Source of the DNA: Firmicutes bacterium UBA993
GTDB lineage: Bacteria > Bacillota > Dethiobacteria > DTU022
NCBI GenBank assembly: GCA_002292015.1
Contig: DBBD01000005.1
Coordinates: 1-7,460 of the forward strand
Length of the DNA stretch: 7,460 bases
Direction of reading: 5' to 3'
The notes beneath the pieces were generated by a model that saw only the letters and a program-made list of their open reading frames with translations, searched no databases and was not told the DNA's origin. Made by a program: the position numbers and the translations under genes. Positions 1 to 6,838 of the stretch are shown piece after piece; the first letter of the stretch is position 1; every line of letters starts with the position of its first letter.

Positions 1-36
1 CGGAATGTATCCAACCTCCAATCAAACATAAACGAA

Positions 37-62
37 CCGGACTTGATAAAATACAAGTCCGG
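37..62 (-). terminator. Hairpin, possible terminator of the fdh operon
   Basis: A perfect 9-bp stem CCGGACTTG/CAAGTCCGG with an 8-nt AT-only loop. It lies about 137 nt beyond the stop of the NuoF-like gene. Read on the minus strand it is followed by TTCGTTTATGTTT, T-rich but interrupted, so termination is plausible and not certain. The plus-strand side is followed by GGTATGG and would not terminate. Confidence 0.45.
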
Positions 63-198
63 GGTATGGTGAAAAACTCATTTGTTGGCGGGCTAAAAGC
101 AGCTGACCAGAAGGCCAAGCGCACTATCCAGTGCCCAAGTTCTTGGCGAAGGCCATATTCCGAAACAGACCGGCATCGCAAGTTCAGGCGTAGCTGTA
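63..198. other. Intergenic stretch downstream of the operon with a two-part hairpin
   Basis: I see no gene here. On the minus strand there is a bulged stem-loop: outer arms 114-119/142-147 (GCCAAG/CTTGGC), inner arms 121-125/130-134 (GCACT/AGTGC) and loop ATCC (126-129). No T-run follows it, so it is not an intrinsic terminator by itself. It could protect the 3' end of the mRNA (inference). Confidence 0.4.
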
Positions 199-2136
199 CT
201 ACACCGGACTACCCTCCAACAGTTCAATCCTTTGCCGGCCGGTAATTTTGCTGACAGCGCTAAATTTTTCCGGGCAAGTTTCCAGGCAAATACCACACTT
301 GTTGCAAATGTTCTGATCAATCAGGTGAGGCACTTTTTTCTCGCCTTTGATCGCTTCCACCGGGCACGCCTTCCGGCATCGCCCACAAGCGGTGCACTTT
401 TCAGGATCAATCCAGTAAGCAATTAACTCTTTACAGTTAAGAGCCGGACAAGCTTTTTCTAAAATATGGGCTTCATATTCATGCCTGAAATAGCGCAGCG
501 TAGTAAGCACCGGATTCGGTGCCGACTGGCCCAGACCGCAGATGGAGCTGGCGATAATCGTTTGCCCCATTTCCTCCAGTAAAGCCAGGTCCTCCAGCTG
601 CCCCTTGCCAGAAGTAATGGTAGTTAAAATATGCAGCATCTGGTAGATGCCGTCACGACAGGGTATACACTGACCGCATGATTCGTGTACTGTAAACTCC
701 AAAAAAAATCTGGAAATATCGACCATGCAAGAGTTTTCGTCCAGCACAATCATGCCACCTGAGCCCATCATGGCTCCAGCGCTTTGTAGCGAATCAAAAT
801 CTACCTTCAGGTTGAGAAGTTCTTCAGGCAGACAGCCCCCTGACGGCCCACCCGTCTGGATGGCCTTAAACTTTCCATTATTCGGCACACCGCCGCCGAC
901 CTTATAGACAATATCGCGCAATGTAACTCCCATTGGGACTTCAATCAAGCCGCTGTTACTAATTTTACCGGCCAGGGCAAATACTGCTGTTCCAGGGCTG
1001 TTGTCAGTACCGGTAGAAGAAAACCAGTCGGCACCGTGAGTAATTATTTCCGGAACTATAGCTAAAGTTTTTACATTGTTCAGTAAAGTTGGTTTATCCC
1101 ATAACCCTACTTCGGTCGTACGCGGCCGCGGGAATGGTTTGGGCCAGCCACGGTAACCTTCGATGGAGCGAACCAGGGCAGTTGATTCCCCGCAAACAAA
1201 AGCGCCGGCTCCCTGAAATACTTCCAGGTCAAAATTGAAACCGCACCCCATAATATTCTCGCCCAGCAGATTCCACTGTCGCGCTTGCTCCAGGGCTTTA
1301 TTCAAACGGGTTACCGCCAAGGGGTACTCGGCGCGGACATAGAGAAAACCCTTTTCAGCACCGATGGCGTAGGCCGCGATCGCCATTCCCTCAATAACAG
1401 CGTGAGGATCGCTTTCCAGCACCGAACGATCCATAAACGCGCCCGGGTCACCTTCATCGCCGTTACATATCACATATTTAGGCATACCATCAGCTTTTTG
1501 GCAAGCTGCCCATTTTTTCCCTGCTGGAAAGCCTGCCCCTCCACGGCCGCGCAAACCAGAACGAGTAACATTCTCAATGACCTGCGAAGGAGTGTATTCC
1601 TGCAGCACTTTGGCCAAAGCCTGGTAGCCTCCGATAGCAATATACTCTCTGATCTCCTCCGGATCGATTACCCCGCATCGTTTAAGAACAATTTTTTGCT
1701 GGCCGCTGTAAAAAGGTATTTCTTGTTCTGTTAAGCTTTTGCTCCCATCCGGATTTTGACAGAGCAGGCGTTCCACCACCGTACCGTGGTCTAGGGAAGC
1801 TTCCAGTATTTCAGGCACGTCAGCTACTTTAACCTTGGTGTAAACAATCCCTTGGGGATCAAAACGCACTAGCGGCCCCATTTCACAAAAACCTGGACAG
1901 CCGCTGCCGGCTGCGGACGTTTCAGCCTCATGCCCCTCGAATAAGAGATCGACATCTACCTCGAGACCACGCTCTGCAATCAATCTTTTAAACTCCGCTA
2001 GGATCGGCATGGAACCCATGGCCACACAACCTGTACCGGCACAGACCATAAAACGTGATTTTTGTCTGGCAAAAGCCGCCCGGCAACTTTCTCTAACTTC
2101 GGCAAGACCGGCCGGTGAGTTTATCTGAATGAACAA
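199..2136 (-). CDS. nuoF: NuoF-like NAD(P)H/FMN and iron-sulfur subunit of formate dehydrogenase (HydB/HylB type)
   Basis: 645 residues, cytoplasmic, no membrane segment. Domain order: an N-terminal thioredoxin-like 2Fe-2S domain (C32, C37, C80, C84); a NuoF core with FMN motif GLRGRGGAGFPAGKKW (194-209), nucleotide-site region NGDEGDPGAF (225-234) and CGESTAL (315-321, CGEETAL in many complex I NuoF); an SLBB region; the N3-type 4Fe-4S site (C487, C490, C493, C533); and a C-terminal 2x[4Fe-4S] ferredoxin (C581/584/587/591 and C611/614/617/621). Complex I NuoF lacks the two terminal Fe-S domains. This layout is that of HydB/HndC/HylB in soluble, often electron-bifurcating, hydrogenases and formate dehydrogenases. 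Expected role: exchange of electrons between NAD(P)(H) and FdhA, possibly also ferredoxin. H557, C563 and C568 before the ferredoxin domain may form the zinc site described in HydB proteins (inference). The start is TTG at 2136: the codon two before it is the in-frame TGA of the upstream gene, and AGGGGAG lies 9 nt upstream. The next Met (30) would cut the 2Fe-2S domain. The symbol is a family label; no complex I genes are present. Confidence 0.95.
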   Translation of the reverse strand: MFIQINSPAGLAEVRESCRAAFARQKSRFMVCAGTGCVAMGSMPILAEFKRLIAERGLEVDVDLLFEGHEAETSAAGSGCPGFCEMGPLVRFDPQGIVYTKVKVADVPEILEASLDHGTVVERLLCQNPDGSKSLTEQEIPFYSGQQKIVLKRCGVIDPEEIREYIAIGGYQALAKVLQEYTPSQVIENVTRSGLRGRGGAGFPAGKKWAACQKADGMPKYVICNGDEGDPGAFMDRSVLESDPHAVIEGMAIAAYAIGAEKGFLYVRAEYPLAVTRLNKALEQARQWNLLGENIMGCGFNFDLEVFQGAGAFVCGESTALVRSIEGYRGWPKPFPRPRTTEVGLWDKPTLLNNVKTLAIVPEIITHGADWFSSTGTDNSPGTAVFALAGKISNSGLIEVPMGVTLRDIVYKVGGGVPNNGKFKAIQTGGPSGGCLPEELLNLKVDFDSLQSAGAMMGSGGMIVLDENSCMVDISRFFLEFTVHESCGQCIPCRDGIYQMLHILTTITSGKGQLEDLALLEEMGQTIIASSICGLGQSAPNPVLTTLRYFRHEYEAHILEKACPALNCKELIAYWIDPEKCTACGRCRKACPVEAIKGEKKVPHLIDQNICNKCGICLETCPEKFSAVSKITGRQRIELLEGSPV

Positions 2137-2142
2137 CTTTTT

Positions 2143-2643
2143 TCACTCCCCTAATTGATTGCTATGATTGCCATCCTTTTGTGCAGCTAAACACTCTTTC
2201 ACTCTCCTGACTTCCATATGACCGATAACAGTATCATCAACCAGCATGACTGGGGCAAAGGTGCAAGATCCTACACAAGCCACCCGTTCCAAGCTGTACT
2301 CAAAATCACTGGTTGTGCCGCCGCTTTCAATCCCCAGTTCCCTTTCCAGCGCCTCCAGAAGCTGTGGCGCCCCTTTTACATGGCAGGCTGTGCCGCAGCA
2401 AACTTTGACGGTGTGTCGGCCACGTCTGGTAAAATAAAATTGGCCATAGAACGTGGCTGTGCCGTAAACCCGACTTTCTGGGACAGAGATAAATCCGGCC
2501 ACCTGTTTCAGCGCGTCCTCCGGCAGGTAACCGAACATGTCCTGGACAGCTTGTAGGATGGGAATCAATTCTTTGCGTTTTCCAGTAAACCTGGAGAAAA
2601 CTTCCTCAATACCGCGTTCTGTTGTCTCAGCAGGTATGCACAT
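2143..2643 (-). CDS. nuoE: NuoE-like 2Fe-2S (thioredoxin-fold) subunit
   Basis: 166 residues, the usual NuoE/HydC/HylC size. An N-terminal helical part (about 10-60, with LIPILQAVQDMFGYLP, a NuoE hallmark) is followed by VYGTATFYGQF (59-69) and a thioredoxin-like 2Fe-2S domain. The ligands are C82 and C87 (CCGTAC, C-x4-C) and C123 and C127 (CVGSC, C-x3-C). C83 is an additional neighbour not normally a ligand. Expected role: a cytoplasmic partner of the NuoF-like protein 6 bp downstream, forming the diaphorase half of the formate dehydrogenase. ATG at 2643 is taken as the start, but AGGAGG is 14 nt away, longer than usual. An ATT two codons upstream (2649-2647) is at 8 nt and could be a rare alternative start. 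Identity is firm; only the first two residues are uncertain. Confidence 0.94.
   Translation of the reverse strand: MCIPAETTERGIEEVFSRFTGKRKELIPILQAVQDMFGYLPEDALKQVAGFISVPESRVYGTATFYGQFYFTRRGRHTVKVCCGTACHVKGAPQLLEALERELGIESGGTTSDFEYSLERVACVGSCTFAPVMLVDDTVIGHMEVRRVKECLAAQKDGNHSNQLGE
2146..2152 (-). promoter_or_regulatory. Ribosome binding site deciding a TTG start for the NuoF-like gene
   Basis: AGGGGAG on the minus strand, 9 nt before the TTG at 2136. It overlaps the last codons of the NuoE-like gene, so the two genes are likely translationally coupled. No ATG or GTG is available in frame between the preceding in-frame TGA and this TTG. Confidence 0.75.
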
Positions 2644-2657
2644 CTTAATGTAAAGTT

Positions 2658-2663
2658 CCTCCT
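2658..2663 (-). promoter_or_regulatory. Strong ribosome binding site with unusual spacing before the NuoE-like gene
   Basis: AGGAGG on the minus strand lies 14 nt from the ATG at 2643 and 8 nt from an in-frame ATT at 2649. The in-frame TAA just before the AGGAGG rules out a start further upstream. The preceding 44-bp gap is AT-rich (A-run then T-run), with at most a weak hairpin and no convincing terminator, so readthrough is expected. Confidence 0.6.
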
Positions 2664-2687
2664 CTTAAAAAAACTTTTCTTAAAGTC

Positions 2688-3281
2688 TCAGGAATCTTTC
2701 TGTTTTTTCATACAAAACATCTCCGTCAGTTTTTTAAGCCGCTCTATGCCGGTATCGCGCAAAGTTATATTGGCATCCACATGGCCCAGCTTACCGCAAA
2801 GAGCAATCCTGTAGCATTCTGTACCCTGATCAATGATTTTTAATGCTACATCGGCGTAAGGGCAGTCAACCCCATAAAATACGGCAACATCATATTTTTC
2901 GTGGGCAATAACCAGATCTCCGTGGTACGGATTGATTTCACAAGCTGTTCTGGCCATTGGGTAGGCAGGACGTATGTCATAGATCGGACGAATTTCCGTC
3001 CCCATCGCAGCAGCCAATTCCCTGATTGCTTCAGCTCTCCCCGGAGGCGCATCTTCCCAGTGCCAAAGAACCATGCGACCAGGGACGACCATCACCGGTT
3101 TTTTGGCCTGATTTACCTTTTCGATAATCTTTTCTAATGCCTCCTCAACCGGTACCATTTCCCCATCTACCAAAGCCATCTCTTTTTCCGGGTGCGCCAT
3201 TTGGGCAACAGGTTCCGGACCTACCATCCAACGGTAATCCTCTATTTGTTTTTGAACTGGTTGCGCTTCAGGTTCTCTCAT
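2688..3281 (-). CDS. CODH/ACS epsilon (CdhB)-like protein of the formate dehydrogenase operon
   Basis: 197 residues. No signal peptide, membrane segment or Fe-S motif. A polar N-terminus (1-45) is followed by an alpha/beta domain: a helix VEEALEKIIEKVNQAKKPVMVVPG (45-68, quoted in part), IRELAAAMGTEIRPIYDIRP (87-105), YDVAVFYGVDCPYADVAL (130-147) and YRIALCGKLGHVDANITL (157-174). The pattern of a 'KKPVMVVPG' strand, a 'YDVAVFYGV' strand and a late 'H.DANITL' segment resembles the CO dehydrogenase/acetyl-CoA synthase epsilon (CdhB) family, a DHS-like nucleotide-binding fold. I recognise the family only at this level; partner and role are unknown. Cysteines are C114, C140, C156, C162 and C190. 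Its ATG overlaps the fdhA stop (ATGA, 3281-3278), with AGGAAGG 9 nt upstream, so translation is coupled to FdhA. The longer reading from 3362 is rejected because it overlaps fdhA by 85 bp and has no need of that extension. Possible roles: assembly or stabilising subunit, or a tether to CODH/ACS (inference). Confidence 0.85.
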   Translation of the reverse strand: MREPEAQPVQKQIEDYRWMVGPEPVAQMAHPEKEMALVDGEMVPVEEALEKIIEKVNQAKKPVMVVPGRMVLWHWEDAPPGRAEAIRELAAAMGTEIRPIYDIRPAYPMARTACEINPYHGDLVIAHEKYDVAVFYGVDCPYADVALKIIDQGTECYRIALCGKLGHVDANITLRDTGIERLKKLTEMFCMKKQKDS

Positions 3282-6130
3282 TTTTCCACACCTTCCTTTT
3301 TCTCTATTTTTTTGATGTTCACTGTGGAAACCTTCAGTTCGGAAGCCACAGACATGCTGCATATAGCCGGGTTAGCAAGAAAATTGACCGGCGACTCTGC
3401 AAAATGGAAGCTCATGCTGACTATACCTTCGGGCACCACGTCAGTAATCTCTACACGCACCTCAACTGACCCACGAGCCGAGGTAATCCTGACTATATCC
3501 TCTGCTGAAACCCCCAATTTATAGGCATCATTGGGGTTAATTTGGACTCGTTCTTCATTTAGCAGCTCATTTAGACCTTCGACCCTGGCCGTCATGCTTC
3601 TGGTGTGATAGTGGTAGAGCTTACGCGCTGTTGTTAAAATAAATGGATATTCGTCGTCAGGTTTCTCCGTGGCAAAGGGACGGTAATCTACAGTGGAAAA
3701 CTGGCCGATACCGCGAGCAAATCTGTCTTCTTCACCGCACCAGGACTTGCGGTGCATAATGGGAGTGCCAGGATGCTCCTCATTTGGACAAGGCCATTGT
3801 AAACCCTTCTCTTGCAAGCGCTCGTAGCTCATCCCTCCAAAATAGTGCGGCGTCAGCTGGCGCACTTCATCCCAGATCTCTTTTGGAGAATTATGATTCC
3901 AGGGAAGGTTCAGCTTTTGCGCCAGCGCCTGGATGATCTCCCAGTCAGGCTTACTTTGTCCCACCGGCGCAATAGCGCGGCGGACTCGTTGACAACGTCG
4001 CTCAGTATTAAGAAAAGTACCGTCTTTCTCGGCAAAAGAGGCCGCCGGAAGGACAACGTCCGCCAGTTCAGCCGTTTCTGTAAGGAAAATATCCTGCACA
4101 ACCAGAAAGTCCAAAGCTTCAAGCGCTGCACGCACATGCTGCAAATCAGGAGAAGAGAGCATCGGGTTTTCTCCCATAACGTACAAAGCCTTGCACCATC
4201 TTTGGGGAAGAGGATGAAACATATCGTTGATCGTCCGCCCCGGGACATCAGACAGCTCTACCCCCCAGGCCTTAGAAAACTTGGCCCGGATATGTTCGCT
4301 GACTTTGTTGGCCGGCACCGCTTGGGGGGTCTTGCCGAAGAAATCAAACTCAAGAGCAGTAATAAGCTCTTCTGTTTCTTTTACTTCTTTACCCGCCATT
4401 CGCCGCCAATAGGTATCTGCGTCAATATCGCCGTGCAACGGCTGATAGCCGGTCAGCACATGGGGCAGACACCCCATATCACAGGCTCCCTGCACATTAT
4501 TCTGTCCGCGTAGCGGGTTGACTCCGGCATGAGGCTTGCCAAAATTGCCGGTGACCATTGCCAGGTTTGTCAGGGCCAAAACGTTTTCCGTGCCGCAGGT
4601 ATGTTGTGTTATACCCATACAGTAAAAAATTCCGGAGTTGGAAGCCGTAGCATAGAGGCGGGCTGCATGTGCAATATCCGCTGCCGGTACTCCGGTTATC
4701 CCAGAAACGTAATCTAGCCCGTACTTTTTCAGGATAAATTCTTTCAGTTGTTCAAACCCGTTTGTTCGCTGGGCAATAAAATCTTTATTTTCCAGTCCTT
4801 CACTTAAAATAACGTGCATCATCCCGTTTAATAGGGCGACATCCGTCCCCGGTTTGAACTGCAGGTGCACATCTGCCGTTTCGGCCAGCGGAATCTGGCG
4901 TGGATCGGCAACAATCAGTTTCGCTCCATTTTTCACCGCCCGCTTCATCCGGTAACCGATTATCGGGTGGTTTTCAGTTGGACTAGAACCGATCAAAAAA
5001 ATAGCTCCACAATTTTCTATATCACTGATAGGGTTCGTCATAGCGCCGCTGCCTGAAGTAGTGGCCAGACCGACCACTGTGGGAGCGTGTCAGAGACGTG
5101 CGCAACAGTCAACGCTATTACTCCCCGTGGAGCGCAATAGTTTTTGGAATAGGTAATTGTCCTCGTTGGTAGCGCGTGCAGAGCTTAATCCACCCAACGA
5201 ATCAGGTCCATATTTCGCCTGCACCTCCAGAAACTTAGCAGCAACCAGGTCAAGCGCCTCATCCCAGGAAGCTTCTTCAAATTTGCCGTTTCGCTTGATC
5301 AATGGTACCGTCAGGCGGTCGGGATGATTAACGAACGAAAAGCCAAAGCGTCCTTTCACACAGAGCTCGCCCTCATTTACGTCGCTCTCCCGGTCACCGC
5401 GTACTCCTGCAATTTGGCCGTCGCGCACACCAAGATATATGCCACATCCGCAGCCACAATATGTACAGATTGTTTTGACTTCATAAGCCGGCTTCACTCC
5501 TTTGCGCGGCAGTAAAGCTCCTACCGGGCAACGGACCACGCACTCTCCGCAGGATGTGCAGTTGGAGTCTTGCAAAGGCTTATCGCCAAGCGTGCTGATT
5601 TTTTCGGCGTAGCCACGAAAAGAGTAATCAATCGCTTCAACGCAGACTATTTCATCGCAGGTTCGCACACAGATGCCGCATAGAATGCACTTGTTATAGT
5701 CCCTGATGATGAACGGGTGAGAATCATCCACCGGCTGCATCTCCTGGGCTTTGAACCTTTTCAGCCGATTAGGGTCCACCCCTACATACTGCGCAACTTC
5801 CTGCAGTTTACAGTCATAATTTTTCCCGCAGGCCAGGCAATCTTCATGGTGATTTACCGCCAAAAGCTCCACTGCCAGGTGCCGCACCCGATTCACTAAA
5901 CTGCTGTCTGTTTTGACCACCATTCCATCAGCAACCGGGGCGCGGCACGACGGCACGAGGGCCCCGTTAGCCTCCACAACGCAAACCCTGCATATCCCCG
6001 CAGGCTCTAAGTCAGGGTGATGGCATAAATGGGGAACGTAAATTCCATTTTCCAGGGCTGCCTCCAGAATAGTTTTACCCTCCAGAACAGTAAGCTCCCG
6101 GCCGTCAACAAAAAGTTGGATTTTTTTCAT
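3278..6130 (-). CDS. fdhA: Selenocysteine-containing formate dehydrogenase alpha subunit (Mo/W-bis-PGD), NuoG-like N-terminus
   Basis: 950 residues when TGA 5092-5090 is read as Sec347; the family's NAD(P)-linked members are about 900 or more. It catalyses formate oxidation or CO2 reduction in the cytoplasm. N-terminal 2Fe-2S domain: C36, C47, C50, C62. His/Cys 4Fe-4S: H94, C98, C101, C107. Two ferredoxin 4Fe-4S: C148/151/154/158 and C191/194/197/201. Molybdopterin 4Fe-4S: C222, C225, C229, C257, then K259. Active site: CCARL-Sec347-H348-APTV, with the partner Arg541 in PLRGQNNVQGACDMG. The molybdopterin-dinucleotide-binding domain fills the C-terminus (about 825 onward, 'FILTTARKLYHYHTRSMT'). 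No Tat signal or membrane helix. Start: ATG at 6130 with GGGAGG 11 nt upstream, beginning directly at the 2Fe-2S domain. It is first in the operon and its stop overlaps the next start. C163 and C227 are extra cysteines near clusters. Expression needs SelA/B/C/D and an FdhD-type sulfurtransferase, none in this window. Metal (Mo or W) and cofactor preference (NAD or NADP) cannot be read from sequence. Confidence 0.96.
3291..3297 (-). promoter_or_regulatory. Ribosome binding site inside the 3' end of fdhA
   Basis: AGGAAGG on the minus strand, 9 nt before the ATG at 3281. It sits within the last codons of fdhA and selects the ATGA-overlap start of the CdhB-like gene over the upstream ATG at 3362. 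Confidence 0.75.
5060..5092 (-). promoter_or_regulatory. Bacterial SECIS element with in-frame UGA(Sec) of fdhA
   Basis: The UGA is at 5092-5090. After 11 nt there is a 7-bp stem AGUGGUC/GGCCACU (5078-5072 with 5066-5060, one G.U pair) closing the 5-nt loop GGUCU (5071-5067). The loop begins 18 nt after the UGA. From established knowledge, the SelB-binding loop of Escherichia coli fdhF also contains GGUCU at about this distance. The element is inside the coding sequence, as is usual in bacteria. Confidence 0.92.
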
Positions 6131-6222
6131 ACGCTGATTTGCCTCCCATATTTATTTCTGTAGCTTTAATTTTTAGTTCAACTTCAGTTTTTGCAGGAAT
6201 GCCTTCGGTTTACTTTCATTAC
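6131..6222 (-). promoter_or_regulatory. fdhA leader; no clear promoter
   Basis: AT-rich 92-bp segment with the GGGAGG ribosome site at 6147-6142. A TTGAAC is present on the minus strand (about 6183-6178), but no good -10 sits 16-18 nt from it. I see no sigma-54 GG-N10-GC pair. A weak local promoter is possible but not demonstrated. Confidence 0.3.
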
Positions 6223-6272
6223 TTTAAATTCCCCCTCCGCTAGAGGGTCAGGGTGAGGTGGGAGGATTTAAA
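6223..6272. repeat. REP-like GC-rich palindromic repeat, copy 1
   Basis: TTTAAATT and then a C-rich arm (CCCCCTCC) lead into TAGAGGGTCAGGGTGAGG and end with GGGAGGATTTAAA, so the outer 13 bases are an imperfect inverted repeat. The inside has a CCCTC/GAGGG hairpin. The 'GGGTCAGGGTGAGG' wording is common in dispersed intergenic repeats of Firmicutes and other bacteria (general knowledge). A second diverged copy lies at 7324-7362 in the opposite orientation. The repeat forms the 3' end of the broken reading frame at 6240-6449. Confidence 0.55.
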
Positions 6273-6449
6273 CCTAAAACCTCCACTGGTGACACTCAGC
6301 GGTATGATAGCCTGTAAATCATCTTTTGTGACCATCTTGTTGTAGTACTCTATACCTCCCATGGCAAACCGCTTCACCGGGTCGGCGTCTTCACCTTCTA
6401 ATGCATTAATCACGCCCCGCTTGGCTGCACCGGTGACGAGAGCTACGTA
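6240..6449 (-). pseudogene. Decayed coding fragment, unidentified
   Basis: 69 codons are open between a TAG at 6452-6450 and a TAG at 6242-6240. The translation looks like real protein for about 58 residues (for example GVINALEGEDADPVKRF and GGIEYYNKMVTKDDLQAIIP), with codon use like the fdh genes. The last 10 residues come from the REP-like repeat and are probably not original. There is no convincing ribosome site and no start, since a stop immediately precedes the first residue. I do not recognise the family. It may continue the transposase-like fragment that overlaps it in another frame, or be the tail of a different lost gene truncated by the repeat. Confidence 0.4.
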
Positions 6450-6610
6450 CTAGATAGTGACCGCGCTTTAACCACGTTTCGTCTAACACAAAAACGGCGA
6501 CATCGCTGGGATCCATAGCCCAAAAGCCTTATCGCCTTAATGCTCACGATTCGAACCAGTGACTTCTTAACGCAATAGAACAAGGCATAATAAGACAACA
6601 GCGCCTTCAT
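6406..6610 (-). pseudogene. Transposase-like remnant in two broken frames (tentative)
   Basis: Two short minus-strand frames overlap. One runs from ATG 6610 to TAG 6443 (55 residues, basic, contains LLSYYALFYCVKKSLVRI). The other runs from ATG 6516 to TAA 6406 (36 residues) and contains AVFVLDETWLKRGHYLV. The V-L-D-E-T...L-K-R-G pattern recalls the first catalytic Asp region of DDE transposases such as IS701 ('DETGFLKKG') or ISL3 ('DE...KGH'). Neither frame has a ribosome site, and joining them needs frameshifts. The family assignment is weak; the broken state is clear. Confidence 0.3.
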
Positions 6611-6782
6611 TATATCATGACTCTTTCTGTCCGAAGGAACCTACTACCATCTTTGTTATTATTTCAATACGTTTCTGTTTTATGCACACGCCCCCCTTTG
6701 TATCAAAGTATCAAACTTTGCCGGTTTAAGCGTTCTTGGGTAGACCTTAATCAGTTAAAGTAAGAGAAACTTATTGTTCTAT
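6611..6782. other. Gene-free intergenic stretch
   Basis: No reading frame with a start and ribosome site on either strand. Minor features: a tandem TATCAAA pair and a short CAAAG/CTTTG hairpin at 6704-6720. I see nothing else here. Confidence 0.5.
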
Positions 6783-6838
6783 CGTGCATGAGAAGGATCT
6801 CCGACAAAGAACCTCGCCGGAGATCCTTCTCATGCACG
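6783..6838. repeat. Perfect 21-bp inverted repeat (long hairpin)
   Basis: Arms 6783-6803 and 6818-6838 are exact reverse complements over 21 bases, beginning CGTGCATGAGAAGG on the left. The loop is 14 nt (6804-6817). Neither side is followed by a T-run, so it is not an ordinary intrinsic terminator. It lies between the far-upstream promoter and the decayed fragments. Candidates are a dispersed palindromic repeat, a MITE or insertion-sequence remnant, or a regulatory or RNA-processing hairpin. Confidence 0.9.

Noticed and set aside
93..320. 75-residue minus-strand frame over the end of the NuoF-like gene
   Set aside because: It overlaps the conserved ferredoxin domain in another frame and has no ribosome site; it is a shadow.
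2688..3362. Longer 224-residue version of the CdhB-like protein from ATG 3362
   Set aside because: It overlaps fdhA by 85 bp in another frame. The ATG at 3281 has AGGAAGG at 9 nt and the typical ATGA coupling.
3812..4513. 233-residue plus-strand frame inside fdhA, and similar plus-strand frames such as 1285-1734
   Set aside because: They are antisense to strongly conserved coding sequence, with no ribosome site and no recognisable protein.
3278..5077. A separate 599-residue molybdopterin oxidoreductase starting at GTG 5077
   Set aside because: It is the C-terminal part of FdhA after Sec347: same frame, no ribosome site, and it lacks the 4Fe-4S and active-site segment present in the other half.
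6545..6610. tRNA-like GGTTCGAATC on the minus strand near 6550
   Set aside because: The T-arm has a mismatch, only five acceptor pairs can be made, and no D-arm or anticodon stem of proper length forms.
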